Below, in pieces: positions 1 through 12,323 of a stretch of 64,000 nucleotides of DNA (position 1 is the first letter of the stretch; every line of letters begins with the position of its first letter). This DNA is from Chlamydoabsidia padenii (lineage: Eukaryota > Mucoromycota > Mucoromycetes > Mucorales > Cunninghamellaceae): contig JAIWND010000020.1 of NCBI GenBank assembly GCA_025330725.1, positions 558,001 to 622,000 on the forward strand. Reading direction: 5' to 3'. The notes under the pieces were generated by a model that worked only from the letters and a program-made list of their open reading frames with translations, ran no database searches and was not told the origin of the DNA. Both the position numbers and the translations under genes were made by a program.

Positions 1-420
1 ATCTTTTTTTTTTTTTTTTTTTTTTTTGAAACCATACCTGTGAGGATTCATGATTTTTGTGGCCTCATCAATCAAGCCACGTGAGGAAAGATGATCGTCC
101 CTTCTTTTTTTTTTTTTTCGGTTCCTGGAATTCTCCCAACTTTAAAAAAAAAAAAACTCCATTTCGAGAAAAATCATTTTTAACCCCGCCCCGAGACCGA
201 ATTTGTCCTTGCTGTGGGAGCATTTTTTGTACCACAGATCCTACATACTCCTTTGAGTACCCCCCCGCATAAGGAGTACGACCCTGTTTATTGATTGATT
301 AAATGAAGCCAAATTTTATTTAACACACCATATAAAAAAAAGAAGGAAGGGTGGGTATACATACTATGTACAAAGAGGAGTGTGTGTGTGGGGAAAATTA
401 AACTATTCTAGAAGGAATCA

Positions 421-642
421 TCAAGCAGAAGTTGGTGTTGGCGTTGGACCATAGAGAGTATGATCAGAAGGAGTCAGCACACAATTATGACCACATCCTG
501 TAGGGCATTGCTTTTCCTTGGAGAACCACGAGCGCATATGTTCCAAATGTCCACCATGATTACATCCCTGACACCATACATAGAGACCCTTGACCGTTTG
601 ATTACTATGATGCCGCACAAAAGAGGGAGTTGAGATCGAGCC

Positions 643-675
<33 letters not shown>

Positions 676-3625
676 CTGTTTCTTTTTCTTACCATATCGA
701 ACAAGGATTTAGGAGCCGGTGGCATTTATCGCAAGCCCATGCACCCTGTGATGTTCCTAATACCAGCTTGAAGCAATTGCTACATGCGATATTGATCGTA
801 GTGGCCATCTAAGGAGAGAAAGTGAGTTAATCCATGCCTATAAACCCTTAACATGCATTCCTGTCCCCCTTTTCTATTTATTTACCTGATTCCTTTCTTG
901 AATTCGAGGAATTTTGCACGCATTGATGATAGCAGTAGCAGCGGACCATAGTTTGAATCGATGTAGCAAATCTATATAAGAGTCAAACCAGTTTTCCAAT
1001 CGTTCATCACTGACACGGATGTACTTTTGTAGCACCAAGTAAAGCGACACACACATTTGCACATCACACTGGAGAGAGAGAGATGAGTATCGGAGGGACT
1101 ATGTAAAGTACTTTTTTACCTGTTCTGTGTAATAATCCAGTAGTTCCATCACAACATTGTCATGCTGCCAAGTGGGCCATACTTCTGCATCTGTTGGTGT
1201 TTGAAAACTTGACTCGCTTATATTGGTATTGTCATCATCGTCATCGTCTTCTTCTTCGTCATCTTCGTCTTCTGCCGAGTCCATGTCGTCTTCATTGTCT
1301 TCATCGTCAGTCTAAAAATATACAAGATAGCATGAGTCAAATCGAAATGTATTGATTGATATGCCATCTTACATCACTTTCATGGAAAAAGTCCCGAGAC
1401 ATTTGTTCCTGAAGCTTTTGTTCATCATCTATAATATAAAAAAAGAGAGTCAGTAAGGGTAGCCTAAAATCTGTACATTACCTTTGTCGCCCTGTTCATC
1501 TTCTTCTAGCATGGGAGCAGACTGGAATAACAATGCAACGATTTTCCACGTTTGTGATGTTCGATAGCTACCCATTTTCCACGCCAACTATTATATATAT
1601 ATGTTAGTCATTCACCTACTTTAACCACGTGTTGCTTACCTGACTGTTCTTTTCACAGGCTTCAAAAACATCTTTACCAGAGATATCATAGTTTTCGGCA
1701 AACACAGAGAAGGTTTCAAAGTCAAAGAGAGGCAGGTGAGCAATACCACAGCTTTGTGAAGGTATATATTGAATAACCTAAATGAGGAAAGAAGAGACAT
1801 CAGTACAGACAAAGACATGAAATTGGGGGGGGGGTTTACCTCTTCTAGTGTAGACACTTTTGTATTGGATCGTTTGTTTTTCTTGGGTGGTGTCATAGTT
1901 GATGACACGATCCTACATAAAAAGAAAAAAAAGTTAGTGATCATGGTGCCTCCCGCCTCGATTCCGATGACTTACTTTGAATTGACAAAGTCACCATGTA
2001 TATTCTTGTCCACAGCAAACGAGATATCACCATGAGCATTCCAGCTAACAGCATTCCGCCGTAAGAGTTGATCTGGTCCATACGATCCTTCAATTTCTTG
2101 TCGAATAAAGTACTTGTCTTTGGCCACAGAGTATAAAATGTCAGAGTTATACCATAAAAATCCTAGATGAACATATAAAAAAAAAAAAGCAGATTTTTCG
2201 TGAGTCGATCATTTGCTTATTCCCAGCCCCTAATTACCTGTAGGTGTTGTATCATGTTCATCAAAAGCATATTTAGCCAAATTGGGACGTCGGATATCCC
2301 ATACATGGATCCGTTGATCCGTTAATAGGGCACAAGACGCGATTTCATTGTCGTATCCAGGACGCCATTGTACACGAGAGACGGAAGCCATGGTTCGCAT
2401 GGTATATAAAGGTCGTCGATTGTCAGCATTCATATCCCATACCTTGATTGTCTTGTCCCGTCCACCACTAGCCACCGTTCTTCCTGTTGGATGCCAATCC
2501 ACTGTCAAACAAGGTCCATTATGTGCACTGACTTTTCGGTCGTATAGAGCTTTAGGGTTCCGCATATCCCATTTCTAAAACAGTCAAGTAAGTATCCATG
2601 CCCATCAAGTTTTTTTTTTTTTTGTTTTACCTGTATAGTGCCAGTTTCAAAAGCTGCTGCGAATTCATGATTCACCATAGGATTGAATTGAACATCTCTG
2701 ACAGATTCAGATTTACCTTCAAACCGGAATTTTGCTCCACCACGCGCATCACGAAGATCCTATTGTAAGGGGAAAAAAAAGTAGGTTGAGTATACACTAT
2801 GCATAGTTACTTCTTTTTCTTTTCTCTTACCCAGCATTTCATTGTCCCATCTTGTGAAGCACTAAGTAAAATGTAGCCATTGTCAGGTTGGAAGCAGATC
2901 CGATTGACAGCACGTGCATGTTCGTTGATCACCCGTTCTAACATGGTCCTATAGTGTTAATTTTCTTTTGACAAAGGCCTGTCTTTCCCCCTCCCCCCCC
3001 GCTTACCAGTTTTCCGGCCCACTTTATTGATGTCCCATAGTATGATGGCACCATTCGTTGCTGCTGTTGCCACTTTGGTTTTTGTAGCTAGTTTAATAAA
3101 AGTAAAAAGGTCATGATGAGACATATTACTTAACAATGCCTATAGTTTCTTACCGTTGTTTCCCCATTTGACATCATTACTACTAGAGTTAAGTGTCAAA
3201 TTACTACCAGCCCGCAAATTAAGAGTTTCAGTAATTTCCGTTGGAGTGATACTAATGATCTTGAGGACTAGACAAGCAAACAAAAGACGTTAGTTATACT
3301 ATCTTGTTGTCCTGTTTACTCTTTTACTTTCACGACCAGCGATCACCACAGCTTCACCATCAGGAGCCAAAGAGATGGCATTAATAGCACCTGACATGCG
3401 TGCACGTAAGGCAATAGGCGGTTGATAAGGGTGTTCTGTCACTGCATTGTTCTGTTGGAGTTGAAGTTTTAGTTGCATCTTTTGTTGGGTGGCGGTATCG
3501 GAAGCAAGGGCTGAAGCATAGTAGCCAGCTTGAGACACGATGCGTTGCATTCTTCCAGTTGTTGCTGAAGAAGTATTGTTGGTCCCATTCGTATTCGACT
3601 GTGCTTGTTTGCCTTGTTTCCGCAT
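421..3625 (-). CDS. WDR24/Rtc1 (Sea2)-like GATOR2/SEACAT subunit
   Basis: Multi-exon gene read from an ATG at 3625 to a TGA at 421-423. The 5' exons encode a WD40 propeller; the clearest part (2565-2230) has two repeats ending KVWD and HVWD. The middle (about 1290-880) has a strongly acidic stretch followed by a helical region. The 3' exons (about 806-684 and 610-421) encode a cysteine-rich RING-like end with C-x2-C pairs, [18 protein letters not shown] and CPTGCGH. That combination (propeller, helices, C-terminal zinc finger with GHGGH-like core) is the WDR24/Rtc1 signature; the family acts on the vacuole/lysosome in amino-acid signalling to TORC1. The zinc module is joined across an intron, with the codon for one Cys split (TG|T). 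Intermediate exon borders were not all resolved. A poly-T tract lies in the intron at 644-675. Confidence 0.85.
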
Positions 3626-4586
3626 AATATATACATATATAAAGAAGAGGAAGGAAGGATGTGCGATGTGGAAGAAAGGAAAAAAAGAATCAAAGATGTT
3701 TTATTTGACTCTCCCATTAAAAAAAAAAAAAAAGGCTGGGCGGACATTTCACATCCCGCTCATCACTCAGAATCAAACTGATTATCCATCCTCCAAGTTA
3801 CAATGATCCCAAGAGTATGAAGTAATCGATGAATTATCAATTTAGTCTTATCATCAAGCTCATGTTCAAGTTGAACTTACTTTTTCAAGAGATGCAGTTC
3901 TATTGTCTTTTTGTTTTGATATCCAAATCAAGAAAGGCTGCCGTTTTCAATCCCCGCCAACACTCACATTTTTCTTTTGGGCAAAACAAGAAGAGTGCCT
4001 GAACAATGAAAAGTAGTATTAACATGTGAAGAAGGGTCAATCTAGGGCGAACAAAGCTTACACAATAAGACCCTAAGATATCATTTTCACATGGACGATT
4101 GTACCTGTCAAACCTCCCCCCCCAAACAGATGACGATAGGTATGGATATCTATTTTAAGTGAACTAAGGAGGTTGGAATCGATCATGATGGTTATTGTAT
4201 GGGTAACATTGACTATTTTAAAAAAACCTCACATTCATTAAAGTATTGGAGTATGGATGTCATGGGGTTCTACAACAAAAACGAATGCATCCATCATACA
4301 ATATCATACAATACAAAAATGTTTTGAAAGAGAAACAATGACGGCATCGGATATCTGCCTGTTATAGACTACACGTGCTTATGCAACTCACAGTCAGTGT
4401 TTAATGCAATAATGTCCTTTTTTTTAATTTTTCTTGGCCCTTTTACCTACCCCTCGTTTCAAAACCCGACAATGGCACTTTTTTTTTTTCTACTTATATA
4501 AAAATAGCCTCTTCTACTTTTTCTACTCTTTCTCTTTTGCTTCTCTCCACTTTTCGTTTTTTTTTTTATACACTTGCTCTTTTACC
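3626..4586. other. Divergent intergenic region between WDR24-like and kinase genes
   Basis: About 960 bp with no supportable ORF. It holds two copies of the recurrent promoter motif: TTTTCAATCCCCGCC at 3944-3958, which reads toward the WDR24-like gene, and GTTTCAAAACCCGAC at 4456-4470, about 117 bp upstream of the kinase start. A-rich (3720-3733) and T-rich (4560-4568) tracts sit just upstream of the two genes. A TATATAAAAA stretch at 4495-4505 could serve as a TATA-like element for the kinase. Confidence 0.6.
4456..4470 (-). promoter_or_regulatory. GGGATTTRAA-family motif copy upstream of the kinase
   Basis: GTTTCAAAACCCGAC, about 117 bp before the kinase ATG; reverse complement GTCGGGTTTTGAAAC. 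One of few copies with the G-rich end facing the gene. A near-identical core (TTTCAAAACCCGACTA) recurs at 5725-5740 just after the same gene. Confidence 0.5.
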
Positions 4587-5668
4587 ATGACACGTTGGTT
4601 CAATCCTGCCTCATTGCACTTCTCATCGTCTTCTTGGAACCATTCTCCATTTCGAACAAGGAAATCCTCACAATATCGACATGTCAAACATTACCGTTTA
4701 CTCTACGAACTGGCTCAAGGTTCAACCTGTATTGTTTACCTAGCATTAGATACAAAAACAAAGAAATACTATGTAAGTATATAAAGAAAAGAAAAAGAAT
4801 AGACAGTGTAACTGACTTGAACCCTCATAGGCCATTAAAGAAATGAACAAAGCACGACTCCAACGTCAATTATGTTTGGACTGGTTACAATCTCGACACC
4901 CTAAACAACAAAACAATGGATGTAAACGACGACGTATTGATCCACTACCACAATGCCTTGAATCCGATCTCCTACACTCTTTACACCATCCTCATCTAGT
5001 GAATTGGATCGATTATTTTGAAGATACCAACTACTTGTATCTGGTGACTGATTATGTGAATGGCTCAGTAATAATAGATCTACATCAAAACACCAAAACA
5101 CCTCTGGATCTGTCCCTATGTCATTCTATTTTTACTCAACTAGTGGCACTTTTGGAATACCGTAAGTACTGACATCATGCATCATCCACCTATGCGATCT
5201 GACCCTTTCTTTCATTACTGTTATTATTTAGTACATGAACAAAATATCATTCATGGGGATATCAAACCGGATAATATCTTGCTAACAAAAGACAATCAAA
5301 TCAAATTGATTGATTTTGGCAGTGCGATTCAATTGAACCATACCAATCATACCATCATACGACGCACACCAGCTTTTACACCACCCGAATGCACCACCAC
5401 CCAGTCGAATAATGAAACAGCCACGGATATTTGGTGTCTTGGAATGACGCTTTATTGTATGGTGTATGGCAAACTTCCTTATGATTCATCGCATTCTATC
5501 GATCTGTATCATCATATTGCCACATTGACTAGTATTCCCCACGAGTCCGATACCATGGATCCTCAACTTTGCCATCTTATCGATCAAATGCTCAAAATCT
5601 CACCCACAGATAGAATTACTTTGGATCAAATTAAATGTCATCCTTGGTTTATGAACCCTACTGCTTGA
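4587..5668 (+). CDS. CaMKK / Snf1-activating-type Ser/Thr protein kinase
   Basis: Three exons (4587-4772, 4831-5161, 5232-5668) join to 954 nt, 317 residues. Kinase motifs in order: catalytic Lys in YYAIKEM, an insertion rich in Arg/Pro-type residues after KARL as in the CaMKK 'RP insert', catalytic loop HGDIKPDN, DFG as IDFGSA, activation segment RTPAFTPPE, then DIWCLGMTLYCMVYGKLP. The block TPAF..PE plus DIW.LG.TLYC is typical of CaMKK, fission-yeast Ssp1 and yeast Sak1/Tos3/Elm1, which phosphorylate AMPK/Snf1. The protein is nearly all kinase domain, shorter than most relatives, with no clear calmodulin-binding tail. The HRD arginine is Gly and the APE alanine is Pro. Lys, catalytic Asp and DFG Asp are kept, so activity is plausible. 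Substrate is inferred from the family only. Confidence 0.85.
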
Positions 5669-6285
5669 AGGTGCGTGCGTACATTTGGTGGTGGCTCACC
5701 CTTCATCTTTTTACCTCTCCTTTATTTCAAAACCCGACTATCCCTATTTAGAATGTTAATACTCCCCCCCCTCCCTAATCTTCACCCTCCCCCCTTTTTT
5801 TAATCCTTTGTATTATTATATGTATTATATGCTTCTAGTTTATGACTCTTTTATATGACACCCTATTTGTAGTTAGTATCTTTTTTTATTTATCATTATA
5901 GTAAAATAAAGTATTTGGATTGATGTAGTTTGATTGGTTTGATGATTAGTTTAAAGGCTTCTATATAAAGTATTTTGATTTGGACTTGACCCTCCCCCCC
6001 CCCTTAACATACCTACATACATTTTTTGATTCACACTGTTTAGGATGCTGATTCACACAAAAATAAAAACATTTTTATTGTTAAATATCAACACACACAC
6101 TATTTACATATGAAGATAAAATACTAATTATAATAAAAAGAAGACGTAGTAAAGAAAAGAAAAAAAAAAAAAGAGAGACCTAATGTACAAATCAAAGGAT
6201 ATACCTTTGCACACACAATAAATATAAATCTATGCAATAACTAAAAACAAACTATATACTAAATCCAAATGGGTTATTGTTGTAT
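5669..6285. other. Convergent 3' region
   Basis: About 620 bp between the converging kinase and Puf genes. It is C-rich in short runs (5763-5798, 5992-6003) and otherwise AT-rich with A tracts, as expected for two 3' UTRs. A promoter-like motif TTTCAAAACCCGACTA at 5725-5740 is out of place here. No ORF is supportable. Confidence 0.5.
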
Positions 6286-9200
6286 CTAGACGTTCGACTT
6301 CTTTGTTTCAGTAGTGGTGGAGGAAGAAGAAGAAGACAGGAGTGATTTCAAGATACGATTGAATTGAGGTAATTCCGGTGCCTTCATCATGGAAGACATT
6401 TGTTGTTGTTGTTGTTGTTGAGAGGTAGCAGCAGCTGTCATGGCAGCGGCATACATATTAGCCATCATAGCCACGGCTTGAGGGTTTTTCATCCAAGACG
6501 CCATATCCAAAGGTGCAGTATCATCATCATCATCATCATCAGGTTGTTGCGACATTGTTGGTGGTATCGACTCCAATTCTTCAATCAATTTCTTGTACCC
6601 TTGAATCTGTTGTACCCCAAGTCGATCCAAGGAGCTTTTAAGATACTGTGCCACTTTTGGTTGTAAAGCCAAGATCTTTTGCATCAACACCACCCCATGA
6701 ATCTGATCGCGCAAGATATCGTCTAAAAGGTGAGGATCGGTGACAAGAGCATTTAAAAACAATTGGCTGGTATCAGGTTCTTCATGTTGTTGGATGATCT
6801 TGAATACAGTCATGGAGCCAAGTTTGTGAGTGCACAGTTTACTGAGGTAAGGAAGAAGACGAGGATATAATACACGATATCGGCCGGAGAGTTCCGAGGT
6901 ATCCAAGAGCCACACCAGTAATAAAGTACCATTGGCATTTGTGGTCAATAGAACAGCATTCTGGACAATAGCCGCCGCACAATATACCCGTTGTTCTAGA
7001 GTCACCACATTGTTTTCCAAAATAGATCGCACCGCACGAGCACCGAATCGTCCTTGACCGATTTCCCAACACTTGTCGACAATGGCATCAAAGATATATT
7101 GGTTGTGTTCCGCACCCATTCGAAGACAACATTGGACTACATAGTTTCCGAATTGATCCAGTAAAAGCAAAGGTACATAAGGTGCAATATGTTGACGAAT
7201 GAATTCAATCTATTATAATAAAGTCAGTTAAGGGAGTCTTGGTTTTGGAAGTATCTTTTTATACCTGAGTTGGTGTGTTTGCATAATCGATAATCTTTTG
7301 AGCCGCCCATGTTCCATTCTTGTGTACCCCGATAGCCGCCAAATAAGGTGCGATCCGTTCCAACATGGCTTGTTTTGTTGATTCAGTACATTGTTCAAAT
7401 AGCTTTTGGACCACAGTGTTGCCAATATAATCTATTCACAACAAGAAGGTTAAGATCCATAATTTGACTTTCACTTGATCCACTTACCACTACATAATTC
7501 TACGATTTCATTCATGCATTCATGCGCAATCAGTTCCACTTCTTGTAAGGATTGACCACTTTCCAATCGTTTCCGCATATCACGTAGTCGCAAAGGTTCC
7601 AATGACCTGTCTGAGCTGAGTTCAGGCACAGAAGGGATGGCCGAGAAATAACTAATTGGAGTTCGTTCGTTGTTGATCTGTTGTTGTGATATTGTATCGG
7701 TAGACTGACAAAGTTGTTGTATGATAAATTGTCGTTCGGCGGCAATAGCAGAGTATAAACTAGGTTGAGTGGTGGATTGTTTTCCTGATGCATTCATCAT
7801 CATGGTTGTCATCATCATCGCCGTCGCCCATTGTGTTGCTTGATATGTATCTGTGGACAAGCTGTAATTGCTGTTATTGGGATCCATTGGAACAGAGCTG
7901 TTGTGTTGAGGCACTGGTGCACCAAATGATGGTTGACTTTGTTGAGGTCGTTGTTGTTGTTGTGGTGGTTGATACATTTGATAATAAGGTGGCATCATTT
8001 GATTCTGTAGTGGTGATTGCTGCTGTTGTTGAGATGGTAAAGAGACAAAACCTGGTTCACCATTGTTGATATCATCAGCCGAAGGTGCTTTGGCAAACCC
8101 AATACGTACAGTACCAGATCCAGGACCTAGGATTTCCTTGTTTTGCAAATTTTTACGTGCACGTACAGCATCCTCTTGGTGTTCAAAGTTGATAAAACCA
8201 CAATTCTTGTGAGAGAGGACACGGACAGATTCAATAGGACCAAAAGCTTGGAAGATGGCTTGTAAAATGGCAATATTCATATTTGCTGGAATATTACCCA
8301 CCCCTACATAAAAGAGGATGAGTATCTTTTCTTTTCCTTCCCTTTTCATGTCAACACACTACTTACATAATGCACGCGTAGGACCTTGAGCATTAGGGCC
8401 TGCTTCATTTGTTAGCGCCATAGCCAAAGCCACATCAGCTTTTCCAAACCCAATACGTACCAAAGTTCCACCCAGTTTGCTTCCCAGTCTTAATTCCAGA
8501 TCATTCTTTGCCGCCACCGCCGCTTCGGTGGTGGAAAAGTTGACAAAGGCACATTCCTTGTCAGAGAGAATCCTGGCGCTTTCCACATTTCCATAGAGTG
8601 AGAATTGTTGCAAGAGATCATTGACACTTAATGACGGATTGATGTTTCCCAACCAAAGTGCACGGGAGGGTACTTGAGCTGGTGCAGAAGAAGGTGAATC
8701 CAAAAGTGCTGAGGATGAGGACGAGATCGATGGCATCGCATTGAGATCATCCTAATAATAGTTATATAAAATGTTAGTATCACTGAAAGAATCAACCAAA
8801 CTACCACACCCTCTTTACCTGTTGTGTCACATCATCCATTGAATTGTCATCGTAAATTCCAGTGATATCGAATCGACTTGATAGATCCATCAAATTCCCA
8901 CTTGATCGAGACATACGAAGCGATCTATCCGCCAACATGTGTTGATCCAATCTTGACGGAGACATTTGTTGCTGATGGTTGTATTGTCCAGTTGATTGAA
9001 GAGATGACATACCAAAGGGTGTAAAAGAAGATATTTCGTCATCATCCAGATGAGGTTCGTCCGCCATACCGAGACTGACAGCCCGAGGACGTTGCATGAC
9101 ACTAGATCGAGTTTGAGGAGAGAATGGCGAGAATCCCATAGGTAGCATATCACCGAGACGATCACCAGTAGGAGGAGCACGAGTTGATACCGTGTAAGCT

Positions 9201-9864
9201 CGGTGACGTTGTTGAGTTGGTAAATAAGAAGCTGTTGGTGGTGCAGTTGTTGATGTTGTTGTAGAGTCATCCAAACCCAGAGAAGCCAAGGTGCTCTGTA
9301 CCGTGTCCGACGCATTTTCTTCCATCATTGGAGGAAATCCAGAAGTAAAAAAAGCATTACCATAATCTTGATGAGTATCTGACGAAGAGAGTAGAGTCAC
9401 AGAGCCAGACCGACGTCGACGGATATCATTAGAAGTGGGAATGTTTAGATTGGTCGAGGAGCCCCCAAGGAAAAAGTCAGATTGATTACCAGGATTCGTC
9501 ACGCCAAGAGAAGGATCAGATTGGTCATTGGTAGTGCTTGATGGTGTTGTTGTTGTTGTGGCGGTGGTGGTATAAGGAAACATTGTGGTACGAGAAGGCA
9601 TGGTATCCGCTCTAGGTCGTCGTACATTTGGCAAGCCCGGAACATGAGAAGTGGTGTTTCCAAATGGTGTTGAAGCATGTAAATGTTCAGGCGAAGCATT
9701 TTCCGAATCCCTAAAGAAAAAAAATACAGTTAATAAAAAATCACGTAGTATAGGATGGATTGAACTTGCCTTTTATTAACGGAAGAGGAGTCTTGACCAG
9801 AGGAATTAGGTAGATACGAGTTGTATTTGCGTGGGTTCATATCGGATACCCACCTAAAATCCAT
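6286..9864 (-). CDS. Jsn1/Puf2-type RNA-binding protein (two RRMs plus Puf repeats)
   Basis: Six exons on the minus strand: 9864-9770, 9710-8819, 8751-8367, 8303-7488, 7431-7265, 7209-6286. They sum to 3279 nt, 1092 residues; an internal ATG at 9840 would give 1084. The first ~330 residues are Ser/Thr-rich and disordered. RRM1 starts at ALWLGNI with RNP1-like CAFVNF; RRM2 starts at ALWVGNI (made across an intron) with CGFINF. A Gln/Pro-rich linker follows, then Puf-type helical repeats (for example LLLDQFGNYVVQCCL and HKLGSMTVFKII), a (GAT)n-encoded Asp run and a Gln/Ser-rich tail. RRM-RRM-Puf order is the Jsn1/Puf1-Puf2 arrangement; such proteins bind mRNAs, often for membrane proteins. The first intron has a GC donor (GCAAGT). 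Confidence 0.88.
9711..9769 (-). other. GC-AG intron in the Puf gene
   Basis: The donor reads AAAAG|GCAAGT and the acceptor CTTTAG|GGAT. Joining here gives in-frame Lys-Arg-Asp-Ser-Glu; no GT donor nearby keeps the frame. Confidence 0.75.
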
Positions 9865-9886
9865 ATCGGTATGAGAGAAAGATTTA

Positions 9887-9925
<39 letters not shown>

Positions 9926-10897
9926 AAATGATATAAAACGTGGAAGAAAGGAAAAGAAGGAGAAAGAGAAAAAAGTAGAGAGCAAGGGAGAAGGAAAAAA
10001 ATGTCGGGGTTTGGATTTGGTACGTTTACCGTTTGGGAGCAAAAAATTTTCTTACGTGGAGACCCAACATGCGAGTACAGCTGAGTTTTTTTACACCAAA
10101 TCCCCATGCTTACTATATTTTTCTTTTGTCAAATCAAACCAAATCTTTTCTTTTTCCATTGATATCAATTTCCTAAAAGAAAGAAAACCGAGGGTGATGT
10201 CAAACGTTGCACAGTTTCGATCCTGCAAAAAAACAAAACAGGCTCTTGCATTAAAACATGGTCATCTCTTTCTCAGGTACCAAGATAAATGAGTGTCATT
10301 CAATGATTGGGTATACCACTGGGAATCAAATGGGGTCTTGGCAATAACAAGATGGATATATGTTTCTTTCCATGTACAGTGACGATCGCGGCCTTTAGGT
10401 TGCCAAGTTGCCTGCGCTCCCTTTTGATTGGTGGATAGTTTTTTTTTTTTTGCATATGCAAATCCGATTCATTTCCTGAAAGTCGACGTTTGATACCCAA
10501 AGAGAGTCTGGTGATATAAACATGCATGAATAAAGAGAGTGATCAAAAAGTGTTTTTTGATCATGGATGTTGACTGAATTGGCGGGAAAGGAAAACTTGT
10601 TTTTTTTTTTTTTGCCAAGAACTATATTGGATTGTAACATTTTTAAAGGAAAATATTAAAAAGCGTTGGTTCGTCCATTTGACATGATGGTGCTGCCAAG
10701 AAGTAGCGGGGTTTGAAAATAGTTGGTACTAGAACTAAGACCTCCTTTTTTTTTTTGTGCTCTGCCACTCCGCGGAGTCTAAATGACTGTGCCAAGAAGG
10801 GTATAAATTCAGAGACAACTCGATATGATTGCCTTCTTCTTTTCTTTATCCATGTTGAAATACGTTATACAGCAATCATAAAAACGATTTTTTCGAT
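9865..10897. other. Divergent intergenic region (Puf gene / ankyrin gene)
   Basis: About 1 kb. A run of some 33 A at 9889-9923 (poly-T on the Puf sense strand) lies 25 bp before the Puf ATG. GTCGGGGTTTGG at 10003-10014 is a degenerate promoter motif for the Puf gene. On the other side GCGGGGTTTGAAAAT at 10706-10720 is a strong copy about 180 bp before the ankyrin gene, and TTGGCGGGAAAGG near 10577 resembles an E2F-type site by sequence only. No coding region is supportable. Confidence 0.6.
10706..10720 (+). promoter_or_regulatory. GGGATTTGAAA-family motif upstream of the ankyrin gene
   Basis: GCGGGGTTTGAAAAT, about 180 bp before the ATG, with the TTTGAA end facing the gene. Confidence 0.55.
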
Positions 10898-12100
10898 ATG
10901 ACCAATCATACTATTCCTTCACCACCTTCTTCTCCGGTGCACGAAAAACCCACGTATCTTAAACGGAAACAAATGTCAATCACCTTACCACCTATTCAAG
11001 ATGTCTATAACAAGCGACTCAAGTCGTCCTTCACCATCTTACCACAACAACGACCACAACAACTTGACATTCGACTATTAAAAGACTTTTTACAACAAGG
11101 TGGTTCCATTACCTGTGAAAAACAAGGTCGATGCTTGTTATGCTGTGCTTGTCAATGTCAATCCATGGAGGCATTACGGTTGGTGGTCTCAAACGGTTTA
11201 TCTTGTCAACATTTATGCCAAGATAATGTATCGGCCCTACATACAGCAGCCTCAGTTGGATTCACTGAAGCACTCTCCTTTCTTCTATACCATCAACAAC
11301 ACACTGACAAGACGCCGATCAACATCAATGCTGTGACTCGACAAGATAACCATACACCATTATATCGTGCTGTCCAAGCAAACCAACTCGATACAGTGTC
11401 ATACCTGTTATCTCAAGGTGCTCGACTGGATATCCCTGATGGGATCGGCCGATTCCCACTGCACATTGCCATCATGAACCGACATTTGGGCTGCGTTTCT
11501 CTCTTATTGGACTATCAACATCTCAGCAAGAACAATCCGTCACATACCAACATTACTGATAAATCAAAGGCACCCATATCACCACATTTATCTTTTGATC
11601 ATCAATCTGCTATTGAAGATGCTGTCATGGCTGGCTACACACCTATTCTAGATCGACTCTTACAAAAGTCCACCATCACCAAGGAACAACAGTCGGATTT
11701 ATTGGATTTGGCAGTACATTGGAATCGGGTAGAGTGTCTTGAACGACTGATCAGTTATGGTTACGATATTAACCATGCAAAGGACAAGTACACCGACACG
11801 TCTTCTTTATTATACAAGGCCGTACAACAACGTAAAATGGATATGGTGCGGGTATTGTGTCGGGCGGGGGCTATCTCTTGTCGGAATGGTCGGAATCCTA
11901 GTCTCGTCTATGCTGCCAATCATGGGTTCTTGGAAATGGTGCCTTTTTTAATGACACCTTGTACTTCGAATGATTGTATTCAACAGGCTGTTAATCTGGC
12001 AGCACCTCTTAATATCCGGCAACAACTCTTGGCTACTATTATTCATTCTTTGAAATCATCCTCAAACACCACTCCTTTAACCCCTATCTCCCCATCATAA
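10898..12100 (+). CDS. Ankyrin-repeat protein, 400 residues
   Basis: Single-exon ORF. After a short Ser/Pro-rich N-terminus (PPSSPVHEKP) there are degenerate ankyrin repeats from about residue 55: matches to the A-G-T-L-H pattern are ALHTAASVGFTEALSFLL, TPLYRAVQANQLDTVSYLL, FPLHIAIMNRHLGCVSLLL, and later LLYKAVQQRKMDMVRVLC and LVYAANHGFLEMVPFL. A Cys-rich CLLCCACQC element sits in the first repeat. No other domain, signal peptide or membrane segment is visible, so a partner cannot be named. Unlike most genes around it this one has no intron. Confidence 0.8.
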   Translation: MTNHTIPSPPSSPVHEKPTYLKRKQMSITLPPIQDVYNKRLKSSFTILPQQRPQQLDIRLLKDFLQQGGSITCEKQGRCLLCCACQCQSMEALRLVVSNGLSCQHLCQDNVSALHTAASVGFTEALSFLLYHQQHTDKTPININAVTRQDNHTPLYRAVQANQLDTVSYLLSQGARLDIPDGIGRFPLHIAIMNRHLGCVSLLLDYQHLSKNNPSHTNITDKSKAPISPHLSFDHQSAIEDAVMAGYTPILDRLLQKSTITKEQQSDLLDLAVHWNRVECLERLISYGYDINHAKDKYTDTSSLLYKAVQQRKMDMVRVLCRAGAISCRNGRNPSLVYAANHGFLEMVPFLMTPCTSNDCIQQAVNLAAPLNIRQQLLATIIHSLKSSSNTTPLTPISPS

Positions 12101-12323
12101 ACTAGCCTATTTATCTTCATCTTGTATATATTATCGATTAATTAATAAACATTTTTTTTTTTTTTTGAAAAAAACTATGATACTGGGTTTTTGGCACTGA
12201 TCTTCGGTAATTTAAATTCCGCCTAGTGGTGGTTAAATTTTGTCAGGCGTCAAACTTCAACCCTTTTCTTTCTTTTTTTTTTTTTTTTTTTTTATTCTTC
12301 TTCAATGAATCACCTACTTACCA

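Noticed and set aside
1..420. Possible coding region at the left edge (57-272 plus)
   Set aside because: Sequence is dominated by T/A homopolymers, with no family feature; probably the flank of the WDR24-like gene. CCCCGCCCCGAG near 184 may be a degenerate motif.
10577..10592. E2F-like site TTGGCGGGAAAGG
   Set aside because: A single match to a short consensus; kept only as a note under the intergenic entry.
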